A stretch of 64,000 bases of DNA, from assembly GCA_020310875.1 (NCBI GenBank), contig CM035407.1:220742496-220806495 (forward strand), given 5' to 3'. Numbering within the stretch: the first letter of the stretch is position 1; every line of letters begins with the position of its first letter. The stretch comes from Ceratopteris richardii. Taxonomy: Eukaryota; Streptophyta; Polypodiopsida; Polypodiales; Pteridaceae. Under the pieces are notes generated by a model, which saw only the letters and a program-made list of their open reading frames with translations, made no database searches and was not told the DNA's origin. Both the position numbers and the translations under genes were made by a program. This document shows positions 34,950-48,522 of this stretch, in pieces.

Positions 34950-35545
34950 TGTTAGCACTCAAGGTCAAGAACGAGGTGCAAGAACATGTCAAAGAAGTGG
35001 ACACACAAGAAGAAGGAGCAAATAGGGAGCTCCAAGAAGTACATGTCAAATTTTTAGAAGCAATTCCTATAAAAAATAGTGATTTTCATCCCCATAAAAA
35101 TAGTGATTTTCATCACTAAAAGCCATAAATACCATTTCATATTTTTGTAACTCCATTTTGTTCAAGAAGAGGAGTCCTCGAGCTTGAGGAGTATTAGAAG
35201 TATCATCCTACCAATTTTCATAATTTTTAAACTCCGTTTGAGCCCTAAAATAAGGCCTGGAACCTAATTTTTAACTAAGTCGGATACTAGGTCTAGACAG
35301 GGCCAAAACTAGTCAAAAAACTATAAAAAGAGTTAGAGAGCTCATTTTTGGGGTTAGCTTGTTAGAGAGTTGGGATTTTAGAGATTTGAGCTTTGTAATA
35401 GAGTTCTTGGTAATAGAAGCTTTCCATTGTTCCTCTTTTTGCTCATACCATGTGCGTGTTTGTGTATGTGTGTGCATGCTTGTGTGCTTTCACTCACGCA
35501 CTTGTTCCTTCACTTTCTCATGGTCTTCATACTAGTCCTGACATC
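34950..35545 (+). repeat. 3' LTR of gypsy relic, copy B
   Basis: It starts TGTTAGCACTC and has the same TATA-like ctataaaaag (35321-35330) and GT-rich stretch as copy A. The right end is approximate. Confidence 0.6.
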
Positions 35546-35569
35546 TCCACAGATTGACAAGTAAAGGAG

Positions 35570-35790
35570 GTGATACTCACAATTGAGCTACAAGTATTCA
35601 AAGGGTTAACACTCCTATTACTCTTGATTCATTTGCATAAGGGACCTCACAAGTGAAGGGTTCTTAGAAGTACCTTTGAAGCTCACCATATATCACTGCT
35701 TCCATAGAGCTTCACTCGTGATGGAATTTTAAAGGTCCATTGAGAAGCCCATCCCTTTACCCAAGCCAGCTTGAGAGTTCCTTTCATATA
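35570..35790 (-). mobile_element. LINE C-terminal fragment, copy B
   Basis: Counterpart of 4990-5210, in the same place between gypsy LTR and copia relic. Confidence 0.6.
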
Positions 35791-36930
35791 TATCTCAAGA
35801 CCATATATAGCTCAAGAGGAGCTTATATGGACTTAAACAGTCCCCTAGACAATGGTACCAAAAATTTTGATGCTTTTATGAAGTCTCAAGGCTATTCTAA
35901 AAGCAATGAGGATCATTGTCTCTACACAAAGAGATGCTCACATGGCAACTTGATATGCTTGATACCTTATGTCAATGATATGTTGATTGATGGGATGTAC
36001 TCTTATGACTTGTTGATTCTCAAGAAGAAGTTGATTCAAACATTTGATATGAAGGATTTGGGGGATGCCAAACATATTCTTTGCATGCACATTACTCGTG
36101 ATAGGAGTAAAAGATGCATATACTTGTCTCAAAGTGAGTACATATCCAAAGTACTTGAGAGGTTCAATATGCAGGGTGGATAACCATTGAGTACACCTTT
36201 ACCCACATATGCGAAATTGAGCAAGGATGATTGCCCCAAATCAGGTGAGGAAAAGGAATTCATGGCCAAAATTCCTTATCTATTTGTTGTCGGTAGTCTC
36301 ATGTATGCTATGGTATCTACGAGACTAGACATTGCATTTTTAGTGGGAGTTGTGAGTAGATATATGTATACTCTTGGAAAGAAACATTGGGAAGCAGGCA
36401 AGATGATTTTGAGATCAATGAGTGGCACTAAGGACAAGTGTCTATGCTTAGGGGAGAGGGAAAGCATCCATTATTGGTTACAAATATTTTGACTATGCTG
36501 GTTGTGTAGACAATCGTAATTATACATGAGGGTACATTCTTCATTTTGTTGGAGGTGCTAACTCTTGGAGATCTTGTCTTCAAGAATGTAGAGTTGTTTC
36601 CACCACATAAGTAGAGTATGTTGTAGCAAGTGAGGCATGTAATGAAGCATTGTGGCTTTCTCATCTTGCTTGTGATATGGTTCTACCTCAGCATGTACCT
36701 CGTTTGCTTAGTGATAGTCAGAGTGCCATTGCTTTGGCTAAGAATCTAGTCTATCATGCAAAGAACAAGCACGTTGAGGTGAAGCATCAATTCACTAGAG
36801 AATTCTTAGCCACTGAGTGCATTATTCTTGAGAAGGTTCATATTTGAGATAATGTTGGAGATGCTTTGACTAAAGCTCTACCACAAGATAGCTTTCGATA
36901 CCACTCTCACTTGATGGGGATTACTTGATT
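35791..36930 (+). pseudogene. Copia RT/RNase H relic (forward), copy B
   Basis: Counterpart of 5211-6350, with the same YVNDML change, the same stop after the RT segment (about 36181-36183) and the same gaps. Only scattered base differences separate the two copies. Confidence 0.88.
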
Positions 36931-37077
36931 CATGATCTTACATTGTCACTTGTATACTATGTAACATGCCCATCAAGTGCAAGGTATAGTTTGTATACTT
37001 ACACTCATGTATTCTTTATCGTTCTTCATTTTTTTCTCCCATAGCTATTTTTTCAATATTAGCCTTCAGTGGGACAT

Positions 37078-37503
37078 TGTTACCCTTCGTGTCCATATGA
37101 AAGGCCAAATGGTCAACGGACACTTTTGTATATGTTCTTTAATAAAACGTATAGTGGCTTGGTTAGTTACAGACTCTAAGTTCGACCACATTTATAACAC
37201 CTAAGAAGTATGTGTTCGTGCTCCCTGTGTACTATGCTTTTTTGTGTATTCTATAGCCTCTATATGGAGTATCGTGTGGGGTGCTTGGAGATCAATTTTC
37301 TTCTGTACAAATATCATCGTGGAGCTCTCAAGAAGGAGACTACAGTGTGGAGCATCAACATTGAAATACTTCATCATCCGCTAAAAGCTTCTTCGATCGA
37401 AGAGAACTTTGCATTTCTTGTAATCTTGCTAAGTGATTCCACTATCATGTAATAATCTCCAATGAATATTCTATAAATGTTGACAAAGCCTAAAAATATT
37501 GTC
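37078..37503 (+). repeat. Copia LTR between two opposed copia relics, copy B
   Basis: It starts TGTTACCCTTC after agtgggacat. Counterpart of 6500-6926; the right end is approximate. Confidence 0.6.
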
Positions 37504-40500
37504 ATTTTCACCATATTGGCCTTTAGTCACATATACAAACTATACCTCCCACTTGATGGTCATGTTACATAGTGTACAAGATCATGAATCAAGTAACCCC
37601 AATCAAGTGACAACAGTGTGGAAAGCTATCATGTGGTAGAGATTTAGTCAAAGCATCTATAGCATTATCTTGAGTATGAATCTTCTCAAGAATAGTGTGC
37701 TAAATGGCTAAGTAGTCTCTAATGAAATGATATTACACCTCATTCTGCTTGTTCTTTGCAAGGTGGATGCGATTCTTGCCAAAACAATGGTACTCTCACT
37801 GTCACCAAGAGAATGAGGTACATGCTGAGGTAGACCCATATCACAAGCAAGACAAGAAAGCCACAATGCTTCCTCACATGCATCAATTTTTGCAACATAC
37901 TCTCCTTGCGTAGTGGAAAGAGTTGTACATTCTTGAAGACGAGATCTCCAAGAGATAGCACCCCAAAAAAAGTTAAAAATGTACCCTATTGTAAACTTTT
38001 TTATTGTCTATGCAACCACCATAATCAAAATCTATGTAACCAACAATGGATGCTTCTCCTCTATCCAAGCATAGAAACTTCTCCATAGTGCCACTTAGAT
38101 ATCTCAAAATCATCTTGACAACTTCCCAATGCTTCTTGCTAGGATTCGGCATATATCTACTCACAAATCCCACTACAAATACCATGTCTGGTCTCATAGA
38201 TACCATAGCATACATGAGACTACCAACAATAGACTGATAAGAAATTCAATGACCTATTTTTCGTCATCTAATTTGGGGCAATCATTCTTTCTCAATTTCA
38301 CATATGTAGGTAAAGGTGTACTGAATACCTTGCCACCCTACATATTGAACATGTGAAGTAATTTGGATATGTACTCTTTTGGTACAAGTATACGCATCTT
38401 TTACTCCTATCAGGAGTAATGAGCATGCCAAGAATATGTGTCGCATCCTCCAAATCCTTCATATCAAATGTCTCACTCAACTTCTTTTTTAGCAGTGACA
38501 AGTCATTAGAAGACTTCCCAGCAATCAACATATCATCAACATAAAGTATGAAGTATATCATGCTTCGATCTGATCATATCATTATGTGAGACTATTATCC
38601 TCATTGCTTCTAGAATAACATTGAGACTTTATAAAAGAATTAAGGTCATTATTGAGGGGATTTTTTAAGTCCATATAAGCTCAACTTTAGCTTACAACAT
38701 AGACTTTCTTTTGCAAGAGCTATATAACCCTTATGTTGTTCCATATAGATCTCATCTATAAGATCTCGATGCAAGAAAGCAGCATTCACATCCATTTGGA
38801 CGAGCTCCAAGTCCATTGCAATGAATCCAAGAAAGATGCACAATGTAGTCACCTTGACCACTAGAGAGAACATTTCCTCGAAATCATAACCATGTTGTAG
38901 CTTAAAACATTTCGCAACCGATTGTGCTTTGTACTTTGGCAAAGCACTATCGGATGTGAATCTAAGCTTATATACCCATTAGCATGGTAGTTCTTTCCTA
39001 ACATTTGGCAAAGTTACCGAATCCCAAGTACCATTCTTGTGAATAAAATTCGATTCACTCTTCATATCATGATCCTACTTGACATGGTCCTTCCCGTGCT
39101 AGCCTCTTTATAGCAAGAAGTCTCACTAGCATCTATTAGCATAACAAAATCCAAACCTAGAACATATCTATCAGGTGGATGTGAGACACATGTAGAATGT
39201 CTTAATGGTTGCTGAACATGAACATTTGTAGATTGATCTGATTGGAGATTCTCCTAAATATCCCTATGTGTAGAATTCTTATATAAGTTAGTTAGAGGAA
39301 TAGTATCCTCAAACACCACTCCTTAATGGGTTGTTTATGCATCTTAGACTCATTGACAATGACATCACTACTTTTGGTCATTAATCGTGTTTCACGAACC
39401 CAAAAGCAATATTCAAATTGGCCTTCTCGACCATATACAAGAAAAATGCTTTTCTTTGACTTATGCTCTAGTTTTTTTCTAATATTTTGTGGTATATTAA
39501 CATATGCTTCACAACCAAAAACTCTAAGATGATCATAGTATGCTGGATTCCTTGTCCATAGCCCTTGTGCCACTTTCAAACCTTTGGAAATACTAGGTAA
39601 GAGGTTAATCACATGAACTGCAGTCACCACTACTTCTACCCAAAAGCCTTGTGAAAGGTTTGCATGATGCAACATAGAAATTACTATATCCTGAATAGTT
39701 ATGTCCATCCTCTCAACTACACCATTCTATGCTAGGATACAAGGAGCTATAAAGACTCTATGAATTCATCTATACTAACATATTAGGTTGAATTCATGTG
39801 AGTTATACTCACCTCTACTATTTGAAAATAAATCCTTGAGATTAGTTCCCTTTTTAGTCTTAACTAAAGAAAACCATTTTTTGAAAGTAGGGAATACCTC
39901 ATCCTTCAGTTTGATAGGATATACCCGAAATTCTCTAGCAGCATCATCTATGAAAGTGAAAAAGTAAAGAGAACAACCTAATGAGCTTGTGGCTATGGGA
40001 TGGGAAACATCTGTATGAACAAGATCTTAAGGCTGAATTGAAGAGCCAATGTGCATCTTATGCACATTCCTAGTTTGCTTTCCATAATGAAAATGCTCAC
40101 AAAATGAAAAATCGGAGAAAGATAACATAGGTTAGTAGCCACACAAGAAATATTTTCCATTCCACTACGTTATGTGGCTCAAATGGCCATGTCAAATGCA
40201 AGGCCTAGTTTGTTCAGTATTAGTTAAGAAGTGTTCTTTCTGTGATACAAATAAAAGAATAAGTGAAGCAACTTTGCTTCCTTTTGCAATAACCATATTT
40301 CCTTTTGATATTCAAAAGGAATGAGCATAGAAGTGGTGTGTAACCAAGGTCATCAAGTTTACGAACTGACATCAAAGTGCATGATAACTAAGGTACATGG
40401 TGTATATTATGCATAGTGAATTTTGAACCATTAGTGAATCGCACAATCACCTCCCCAATCCTAACAACATCACATTGGTAAGAGTCACAAAGTCTCATAC

Positions 40501-41418
40501 TACCAAGAGACTTTGCTACATAGGTTGAGAACCATTCTCTATGTGGTGTCACATGAAAAGAACCACCAGAATCTAGCAACCATAAGTGGGAAAGATAATC
40601 GGCCATTGTCATTCCCCATGAAAATAATGGCACTCAATATCCCTATTCCTTGATTTACTTCTACTCTTATTCTATTAAAAATTATTTTCCATTGTTCTTG
40701 CTCCTACCATGTTTTTTATTATTTCCTTGGTAAGAATCACGAACATTATATGCATCTCCACTGTGAGTGCAACCATAGATTTTCTATAAATCTCCTAACT
40801 CAAGAGTGCTTCACATATGTGATCATAGACCAGTCTAGCACTAGGTACATTTTTGCTAATAGATGTGCAAAATGTGTCCCATGATGATGGCAAGGTGCAT
40901 AGCAACAAGACTGCTTTCATTTCATTATCCATTTCCATTTGTTGAGCCTCTAACTAAGAGAATATAGCACGAAAACCATTTAGATGAGGAGAAACACTAT
41001 CTTTGTCCTTTATGCAAAGTTCATATAACTTTCTCATTAGATACACCCTATTTGATGCCATTTATTTTTCAAATGTATTGCACAACTTCTTCCAAATCTC
41101 CTCTGTGCTTTCATAGTCCAATACTATAAAATATGCATTACTTTCTAGGTGCAGTTGAATGGTATACCTAACCATTTCATCTAGCTCATCCCAATCATCA
41201 TCATCCATATCAACAATCTACTTTGAGATTCCATTTACTAGATTCCAATGCCTCGTTTGAATCATTGCATCTTTAATCTCATTCTTCCAAAGAGAAAAGT
41301 TTATGCCATCAAATATCTGAATCCCAAAATGATCTTCACCTTGAAGGTTATAGTTCCTCTTTGGAACACTTGCAGTAGACCCTGATCCACCGAACATGCT
41401 TAAGATCTCGGAAGCCAT
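37504..41418 (-). pseudogene. Copia polyprotein relic (reverse), full length but heavily decayed
   Basis: Reading the reverse strand from 41418: gag N-terminus (IQIFDGINFSLWKNEIKDAMI), protease (WLLDSGGSFHVTPHREWFSTYV at 40388-40633, D-S-G intact), integrase (VVERMDITIQD near 39690-39730 with the catalytic Glu, HHANLSQGFWVE and YDHLRVFGCEAYVNIPQ), RT (LVQMDVNAAFLHRDLIDEIYMEQ at 38649-38942 and LYVDDMLIAGKSSNDL at 38298-38561), connection (YAMVSMRPDMVFVV) and RNase H. Every domain lies in its own short frame. The right LTR and primer-binding site could not be found beyond 41418. Copy A holds only the part up to 7863. Confidence 0.85.
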
Positions 41419-44400
41419 GATGATAGAGAACTGAATAGGATCATAATGGAGTTAGAATAGTGCAAACACCACTAAAGCTCAAAAAAGGATGACTAAGTAT
41501 CAAATTCGAGGAAAAAATTGGCAGATTCTCCCCAAAAAAATGGATCAAATAGCAATGAACAACCAAAAAGATTATGTGAGAATGTATGTGCTCACACCAA
41601 TAAGAATATCAAGGTGTAAAATCAACCATTGTAAAGTTGAAAAACTATCTTGAAATGTTTTGCTAGAGTCTCCTCTACAAAATGAGCATATGAACAATGT
41701 CAAAAACTCATAAAACTATGATTCCTTACATGTAAGCGTGCATAGTGAATCAATGGCCTTGCTGGATATAACACTTATCCAAAAGAATCCAACTAGACTT
41801 ATCAAGCACTTATGAACAACTAGCATACATCTCATATGGCAAGGCTAGGTAATTCTTCTGCTTGCATCACCGAAGAGACCCGACATCTCGGTGTCACACA
41901 ATTAAAAGAACCTCACCACAACCCTCTTTATCAATGTCAAAGGCTTTATGCAAAAACATAATTGATATATCAATGACTGCATGGATCTACATAAGCAGTA
42001 TTCACACAAGCCCACATAGTGTGTATGTGCTCAATATATGCAATAAGATGGCACTAAAAGGCTGAATTTAGAGCCCAAACACTAGCCAATAAAACCTACA
42101 AGTATATGTCAACTTTGTTCTTTAGGCCCAAAAAACTTGCAAAACTTGTGGTGGCTGGTCCGACCACAACTAAAAACCTTCCAAGAAACATATAAGAGTA
42201 CTCAAGAGCTCAAAATGTAGAAGCTAAATGTAGACTGCCAAGAACACACAAATGCAAGTGCTTTTAGCTCCAAAATTGATCTTTGGACCAATCTTTCCAC
42301 CTATATAGTCGAAACTATTTGAAAAGAGCAAAATCAACTTGAAAAATTGCCCAATTTTGCACCCAATTGAGACTCAGAAAATTGATTCAAAGAACCCAAG
42401 AAAACACTTTGAAGGCTCCAAAAGATGTCAACCTAAAGTATCTTGAACCTCTACAATCACCAAACAACCAAGATTAATGGAAGGAAAACCTATTATTAAG
42501 TGACCCTTCGGGGAATACTATTGGAATTGGTGACCTCTCAAGAAGTGCTTGTAGTTTGTCTTGCTTGATCATTGAAATCCTTCCTCGCGTGCAGCCAACG
42601 ATGCCAACAACAACAAAGGTGACTTCATTAAATGATAAGGTATGCCAAGATCTACACCTTGGTTGCCACCTTGGTCATAAGACTTGGAGAAAGCCTTCGT
42701 CGTATCATTAAGTAAAAAAGAATTTTTCTCAAATCATCCAAAGAAAATGACTTGATCCTCTTTTACCACGTGGGTTGAAACACCAAAGAAGGGATTACAA
42801 ATAGCATACTCGTTAAGATAATTTGAGGAGAATTTTTCTTAGTTATTGCTATTAGATAAACATATTCTTCATGATAGAAGAGTGGATTTATTCACTCAAT
42901 ATGTGAGCTCTAAACAATAAATTTAAATACTTGATTTACTTGAAGATGTTACAAAAAATGATTGGTATGAGCTAAAAGTGGTCACTTATAAGTTAATTAA
43001 ACATGATTTAAGATTATCTCAAATTTAATCCCAATTTTCAACTTTCATTTGAGAACCCCCAGAAAAAAATTCCCCTTAGAATTCAAAAATGGAAGATGCA
43101 AATATCACTATCCCTAAATCAAATCTTCAAGGTCTAATGAATCAAATCCATGAAGTTAAAGTGAAATTGGCTCCATAAAGAAGGGATATGTACATACATA
43201 ATTCATCTAGCCAAAAGAATGTAGTGAGTCTTTTTGTACTTTTGCATGTAGGCTGGAAGATAAAAATTAACGTAAAACGTTAAGGACACATGATTTCGAA
43301 AATTATTTTATACAAGAACTTTCAAAGAATGTCTTGCTTGAACTTAATGTTGATACTTCTTTGTTCTAGGGATTCACGCAAAGTAGTATTGCAACTACAG
43401 TGATTGAAGAGTCCGTGTAATCATCATCATGATCGATCTAATGAAAATTCAATGATTGATTTCGATGAATCAAATGACAAGGTATGTCAAAGGTCTATAC
43501 CCTAGCTTCCACCTTAGTCAAAAGCCTTGCAGGAAGCCACTTTAAGCCACAAAGTTCCAAGAATCGGTAGTGCTTGCTCCACTCGCCAACAGCAAAAAAA
43601 CATTTGTTGTGAATTACTTTGATACTAGTGAAGTCCTATGATGGTGATGTAGCATGGTGGATTAACCTTTAAAAGATCTTCACAAGACATCTATCAAAAA
43701 AACCAAGATTGACGATATGCATAGTAATCTACATAGACTTACAGAATATGCAAAAACTACACACTACATAGAGACCCCAAACACAAATTTCCTAGGTTTT
43801 ATGAATGCGATCAAACTTACGGTGTGTGGTTGACCATGCCACTATATGTTTTATTAAAGAACATATACAAAAGTTTTTGGGGTCCATTTGGCCTTTGACA
43901 TGGAACTAATGATACCAACTTGTCCAGCAAATACTTTTTTAATCTCAATCGTCTCTTGTTGTTTACAAGAATTCATTTTGAAGATTTAACTTTGATGACA
44001 TCAACTTGAAACACTTTAGGAGATCTATAACAATATGGGTTTTTGCTATGAATGGCTTATAGGGGTAGTGAGGACTCTTCTAGTTGGTTAGTGGAGGCAC
44101 AACTTTGACAGACTTGGATGATGTTAATCGCACACCCATTGACTTGGATGATGTTAATCGCACACCCATTCGTATACAACAGGACTTGCAAAGGAACTTA
44201 AAATAGAAAATTGAACAGTGTTTAATAGAAAGTGATACATGAGGAGAGTATGAACGAATGAAGTGTGAATTATAAACATAAATTGTTGTTACAACCTAGA
44301 CCATGCATATAGTAAGCCTCACAGTGAAGCAACTGTAGGTACCAATCCACAGAGCAACAACTTCTTCTGCTTCTGCTTCTGTAGAGGATCTCAAGCAAAC

Positions 44401-44957
44401 CTTACATGTTGAGCTTACACAATTGATCCTAAGGAAAGCTCAAAAATTAAGAGGTTCTTCAAGGATAAAGAGTGATAGAAAGAGCTCTTGAAAAGGAATT
44501 AGGTCAAACACACGCAATTGATGCTTTCAAAGAATACAACAGATCGAGGAGCTCTTCAGGGAGTAAGAGTTATGTTGGAGCTCAATCTCGTGATTTCATG
44601 TAAAAGGAAGTTTTTCTTGGTGTTTGTCATGAGACAGCGGAGTTCCTTTCTGTTAAGAGTTGAATATCTCTGGAAAACTTAGATTAGGAGCAATACTATT
44701 GTATACCATAATGAAATTGATACCTATACTCATGAAGTTGAATTTAGGTTTAGGAAAGGTTCATTTATGCCAAGGAGCAATTATTTAATGCCCCTTCTTT
44801 TTTTGAGACAATGAGATGCTATAAACCTCACAATGGAGAGAAATTGTCCTAAAGTCCCCTGTTAGTTTATCAATGTTGTATAAAAGTCTCTATACCCAAA
44901 ATGTGCTGATTCAGAATGGGTCCCTCTCATTGATGTAAATTCTCTTTTCATATATTT
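41419..44957. other. 3.5 kb without recognisable genes
   Basis: There are only short frames with no known motif. Two degenerate copies of a ~75-bp segment lie at 42625-42700 and 43468-43545 (aatgataaggtatgccaa-like, then tgccacct/ttccacct and agccttg). A perfect 30-bp tandem duplication is at 44111-44170. The first ~500 bp may be the untranslated leader or LTR remains of the reverse copia element, but no match to the LTR at 37078 was seen. Confidence 0.5.
44111..44170. repeat. Perfect 30-bp tandem duplication
   Basis: The unit gacttggatgatgttaatcg plus cacacccatt occurs twice without a mismatch (44111-44140 and 44141-44170). Confidence 0.97.
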
Positions 44958-45106
44958 TTTCATTGATTTTTTTTTTTAATATAAAGGAAGTTCGGCATTA
45001 GCCTACTCTCCCGGACTTGAATTAAATAAAGAAGAGTACAAGAGAAGGGGACTAGTGCCCACGGGACCCCCCAAATCCCACAAAGCAGGGGAAGCTTTTA
45101 CAGAGC

Positions 45107-46369
45107 TTAGATGACATTACAAAGAAGGTTAATTACCCTCTCATCACCCTCATGTGGGGCCCACTTGGGTTTAAGCTTGTTATCGATCAAAAGGAGTACT
45201 TGATGATGCCTAAAGGGGGGGGATTTTTTACAGTTGACAATCCTTTTGCCAAGGAGGAACAGCGATTTCTCAATTGACCACTCCTTGGGGGAGTCACCGA
45301 AGTTGAAAGCACATCTTTCCCGCCAGATTTTCCATAGAACCTCCCCTCTGATGGCGTTCCAGAGAGTCGCGGAGCAGCCGATCACTTCTCCCAGCAGGGC
45401 TTGCTGCCAACTGAGACGTTTTTGAAGTCCAATTCTCTTTCCAACCACCTGCCAGAGTCTGTTGGAGTTGGGGCAGGTAAAGAAGATGTGTGAAACATCT
45501 TCGATAGACCGGTAGCAGCGTTTGCACCAGGGAGGGATCCCACAAATTTTGCTAGCCTTAAGGTTGGTCCAGATTCCATGATGAAGAATTTTCCATAAGA
45601 GGACAGACTTTTTGATTTCTATGAGGGGGTGCCAGATAGCCATGAACTTCATGTCCCACCGAAGCCGCGTCCATGACAGGCACCACTTTTTGTTGAGGTT
45701 AACCTGATAGTCGATCGTTTCTTTGATGTTCGGGATTTTTGATAGGCTATTCCCATTGTGCCATTTGAGACCAAGCGAGCTCGACATGTCGTGTCCCATG
45801 AGAAGGCGAACTTTGTGTCGGTCCCAGGCGAGACATCTGCTTTGCAAAGTGTTCCATTCTTCATGCGAAATGTTGATGCTAGGGTCAATATCCTCAAAGT
45901 TGATCCAGCGGTTGGTGTCTTGTTTCCAGAGATGTTTCCATTTTTTGAAGCCTTTGTTCCATAGCTTCTTATCATTTTGAATGTTCCAAGATTCCACACT
46001 CTGGATGCCATGGATCGGAAACCAGATAGAGTCGTTTTGTCTGATACCGGCAGCCCACTTCCAGTCTTCACTGATTCTTGTGAAGCTTTTGACTTTATTC
46101 CAACTCTTCCAAAGGGAGCACACCAGATTAGAGCCTTTCCGGAAGACGGGGATCGGGGAAAACAGCAAGGTCAAGATGTCAAGATTCTTCCAATTTGGGA
46201 AACCCATGAGCGCCAGCTCATTCTTGTTTCTGAAGATCAACTTGGCCCACGAGGCCTCCCCGTTGCACCAAGCCTTAATCATCCATTTGGCCGACAGTTT
46301 GTTAGCCATGCACCCAATGTCCAAGATACCAAGTCCCCCACTATCTCTATGGTAGTGCAGATGGACCAT
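45107..46369 (-). pseudogene. LINE ORF2 C-terminal region with zinc finger
   Basis: The 420-codon frame begins in the RT thumb/connector (HYHRDSGGLGILDIGCMANKL) and includes the plant-LINE zinc-binding RT-associated motif (PPWCKRCYRSIEDVSHIFFTC, then NSNRLW), RLSWQQALLGEVIGCS and GEVLWKIWRERCAFNF. It overlaps the upstream RT frame in a different phase, so a single frameshift separates the halves. Confidence 0.88.
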
Positions 46370-47781
46370 TTGATTTTGGGCACCCCCCGCCTATTGTGGT
46401 CGCCCGTCCAAAGGAAGTTTCTACAAATACTATCCAGTTTGGAAAGATCTTGCTCTTTCAGTCTCCAACAAGAAAGGAAATAAATGGTAGATGATAAGAG
46501 GAACGTGTTGATAACCATAGCACGACCAGCAAGATTGATTTGCATACCTCTCCAATAGTTAAGCTTGTTTTCGAGCTTGGCAAGCACCCAGTTCCACCTC
46601 TGTTCCATAGAGACGCCAAACCCCAAGGGAATCCCAAGAAGCCGAAAAATTTGGCCCTGCGGAATGATTTGACAGCCATGATCAATGAGAAGGTAGGGCT
46701 GTGACCCACCAATAGCTCTAAAGGCGGTCTTAGAGTGGTTGATTATGGATCCAGAGGCTTCACAAAAGGTAGCAAGACACTTCCAGAACGTCTCCAGGCT
46801 GGTACTATCATTGTGAACAAAAGCGTTCATATCATCGGCAAAAAGTCTCATGGTGATCTGACTGTGGTCATGCGGCAAACGAAGGCCTTTAATGTTACCA
46901 GCTTCCACCTGATGCTCCACCAGCCTGCTAAGCCCTTCCGTGGCAATGGCAAAGAGAAGGGGAGCCAATGGGCACCCTTGTCTGATAGATCTTTTAAGTT
47001 TGATCACCTTTGAAAGTTTTCCATTAATGTTAATTTGGGTCGATGCATTTCCGAGAAGGGTCGCGATCATCTTGGTGAATTTCTGACTACATCCAAGATC
47101 TTGTAGCGACTGTAGAATATAGTCCCATTCTAGCCTGTCGTAGGCTTTATCAAAGTCGATCTTGAGGAAAACTACTTCTTGTTTAGACTCATTTGCAAAT
47201 TCAAGACCTTCCCAGATATCTATAATGGTTTCCAAAATTGACCTGCCTTTGATGAAACCTTTTTGGTCCTCGCTTAGCCACGCTCTCAAGTGGCAAGAGA
47301 TTCTGTTGGCAATGACTTTGGCGATGATCTTGTATCCTGTTTGGAGCATTGTAATGGGACGCCAGTTCTCTATTCTGTTCTTTTCCCCTTTTTTGTGTAC
47401 TAACTTGATAATGCCATTGTTGAGACAAGAAGGAAGCGCGCCAAACTTGAGTGCCTATTGCCAAACCAAGCGAAGAGGGGTGGCAACCACCAACTTGAAG
47501 GATTTAAAGAACTCATTAGTGAGCCCGTCGGGTCCCGAGCTTTTACCTGAAGGGAGGGCGTCGATGACCTCAATGATTTCGGCTTCAGAGATAGAGGCAT
47601 GAAGCAGAGAGTGGAGGTTGAGTGGTATCCTGTGGGGGGAAACCCTAGAAATGGCTGCCATACAGTCCCTTCTGTGGTGGGAGAGGGGGTTTGAGGTCCC
47701 CAGGAGTCTCGTGAAGTGCCCTTCAATGATCCCAAAATTATCTTCTTTCGTATTGCAAACATTGCCATTTGCGTCTAGCAA
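46279..47781 (-). pseudogene. LINE ORF2 reverse transcriptase
   Basis: From 47781 down, the linker (ISRVSPHRIPLNLHSLL, ALPSGKSSGPDGLTNEFFK) leads to a TAG at 47452-47454. RT proper follows (RIENWRPITMLQTGYKIIAKV, LSEDQKGFIKGRSILETI, FLKIDFDKAYDRLEWDYI, RSIRQGCPLAPLLFAIATEGL, MRLFADDMNAF with the catalytic Asp pair, IINHSKTAFRAIGG, FRLLGIPLGFGVSMEQRW). RT copies the element's RNA at the nicked target. Catalytic residues are intact, but the stop prevents a full protein. Confidence 0.92.
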
Positions 47782-47988
47782 TAAGGGGATCGATTCTCTG
47801 TTGTGTTTCCTTTTGAGGATACGTCACATCTCTTTGGTGGGTTTGTCGGCTTTGCCAGCCCACCACTCCTTGAAGAAAATTTGCAAATTTTTCCTTTGTA
47901 TCTCTTCCTCGTATCGCAGCAGCGCTCTGATTTTTCGAAGTCCTTTCTGGGCTTGAGATTTTCCTTTGTTCACTTCCTCCTCGAGCCT

Positions 47989-48501
47989 CTAGAGTCTATG
48001 ATATAGAGCTTCTCTACGGGCCCGCCGCACAGTCTCTAGCATCTTCCTGGATCTAATCATGATCTGTCGTGACTTATCGACCGCGCTTCTCCAACACTTG
48101 GCTGGGGACAAGCCAGAGGCGAATGCCTCCTTCCACACATCAGAAATTTCTTGATGGACGGAGGGGAGAGAGAAGGAGGGCACACTGGCATGGAACCAAG
48201 GAGCCTTACGGATCATGGTGGGGGGTTGAAAGGTGATGACGATCGGGTAGTGATCAGAGATGGTGAGGTCGGTGCGTTGCGAGAGGGAAAGGTGGCCCCA
48301 CTGATGAGTAAAACTCTGAGAAATGTAGCATCTATCAAGTCTAGCTTTCCTCAGGTCCTCGCCTGCTTGGAGATTTGACCAAGAAAAGCCATTCGGGTCT
48401 TTGAATTCGACCAGATCCAAGTGTAGTTTAGTTTTGTCCCACGTTTCTTTCTCGCGACTATCGATGACCCTACCCTTGCCCATCCATCTGTCAATAAACA
48501 T
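47989..48501 (-). pseudogene. LINE ORF2 endonuclease, C-terminal half
   Basis: It contains FKDPNGFSWSNLQAGEDLRKARLDRCYIS and RTDLTISDHYPIVITF, the latter with the SDH motif of apurinic-type endonucleases. The N-terminal half is missing because of 5' truncation, so the enzyme could not nick DNA. It ends at TAG 47986-47988. Confidence 0.88.
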
Positions 48502-48522
48502 TATGTAGTTTCATTGATTTTT

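Larger units (their letters stand above)
44973..48508 (-). mobile_element. L1-type LINE, 5' truncated, with 14-bp target-site duplication
   Basis: A reverse-strand LINE with a poly(A) tail (poly-T at about 44967-44978 on the forward strand), a ~120-bp 3' untranslated region, and ORF2 cut off inside the endonuclease domain at the right end. The flanks carry tttcattgattttt at 44958-44971 and 48509-48522, a plausible 14-bp target-site duplication; the A/T-rich sequence leaves its exact length uncertain. ORF2 keeps one frame from 48501 to 46279, except for stops at 47986-47988, near 47821 and at 47452-47454, then one frameshift near 46300-46370. This is far less damage than other LINE pieces in the window, so it inserted later. 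Confidence 0.88.

Noticed and set aside
41419..42600. 5' LTR and primer-binding site of the reverse copia relic
   Set aside because: No segment matched the LTR at 37078-37503 and no tRNA-Met complement was seen, so none is called.
45723..46483. Forward-strand frames of 68-168 codons across the LINE
   Set aside because: They are antisense shadows of LINE ORF2; the reverse frames carry the conserved motifs.
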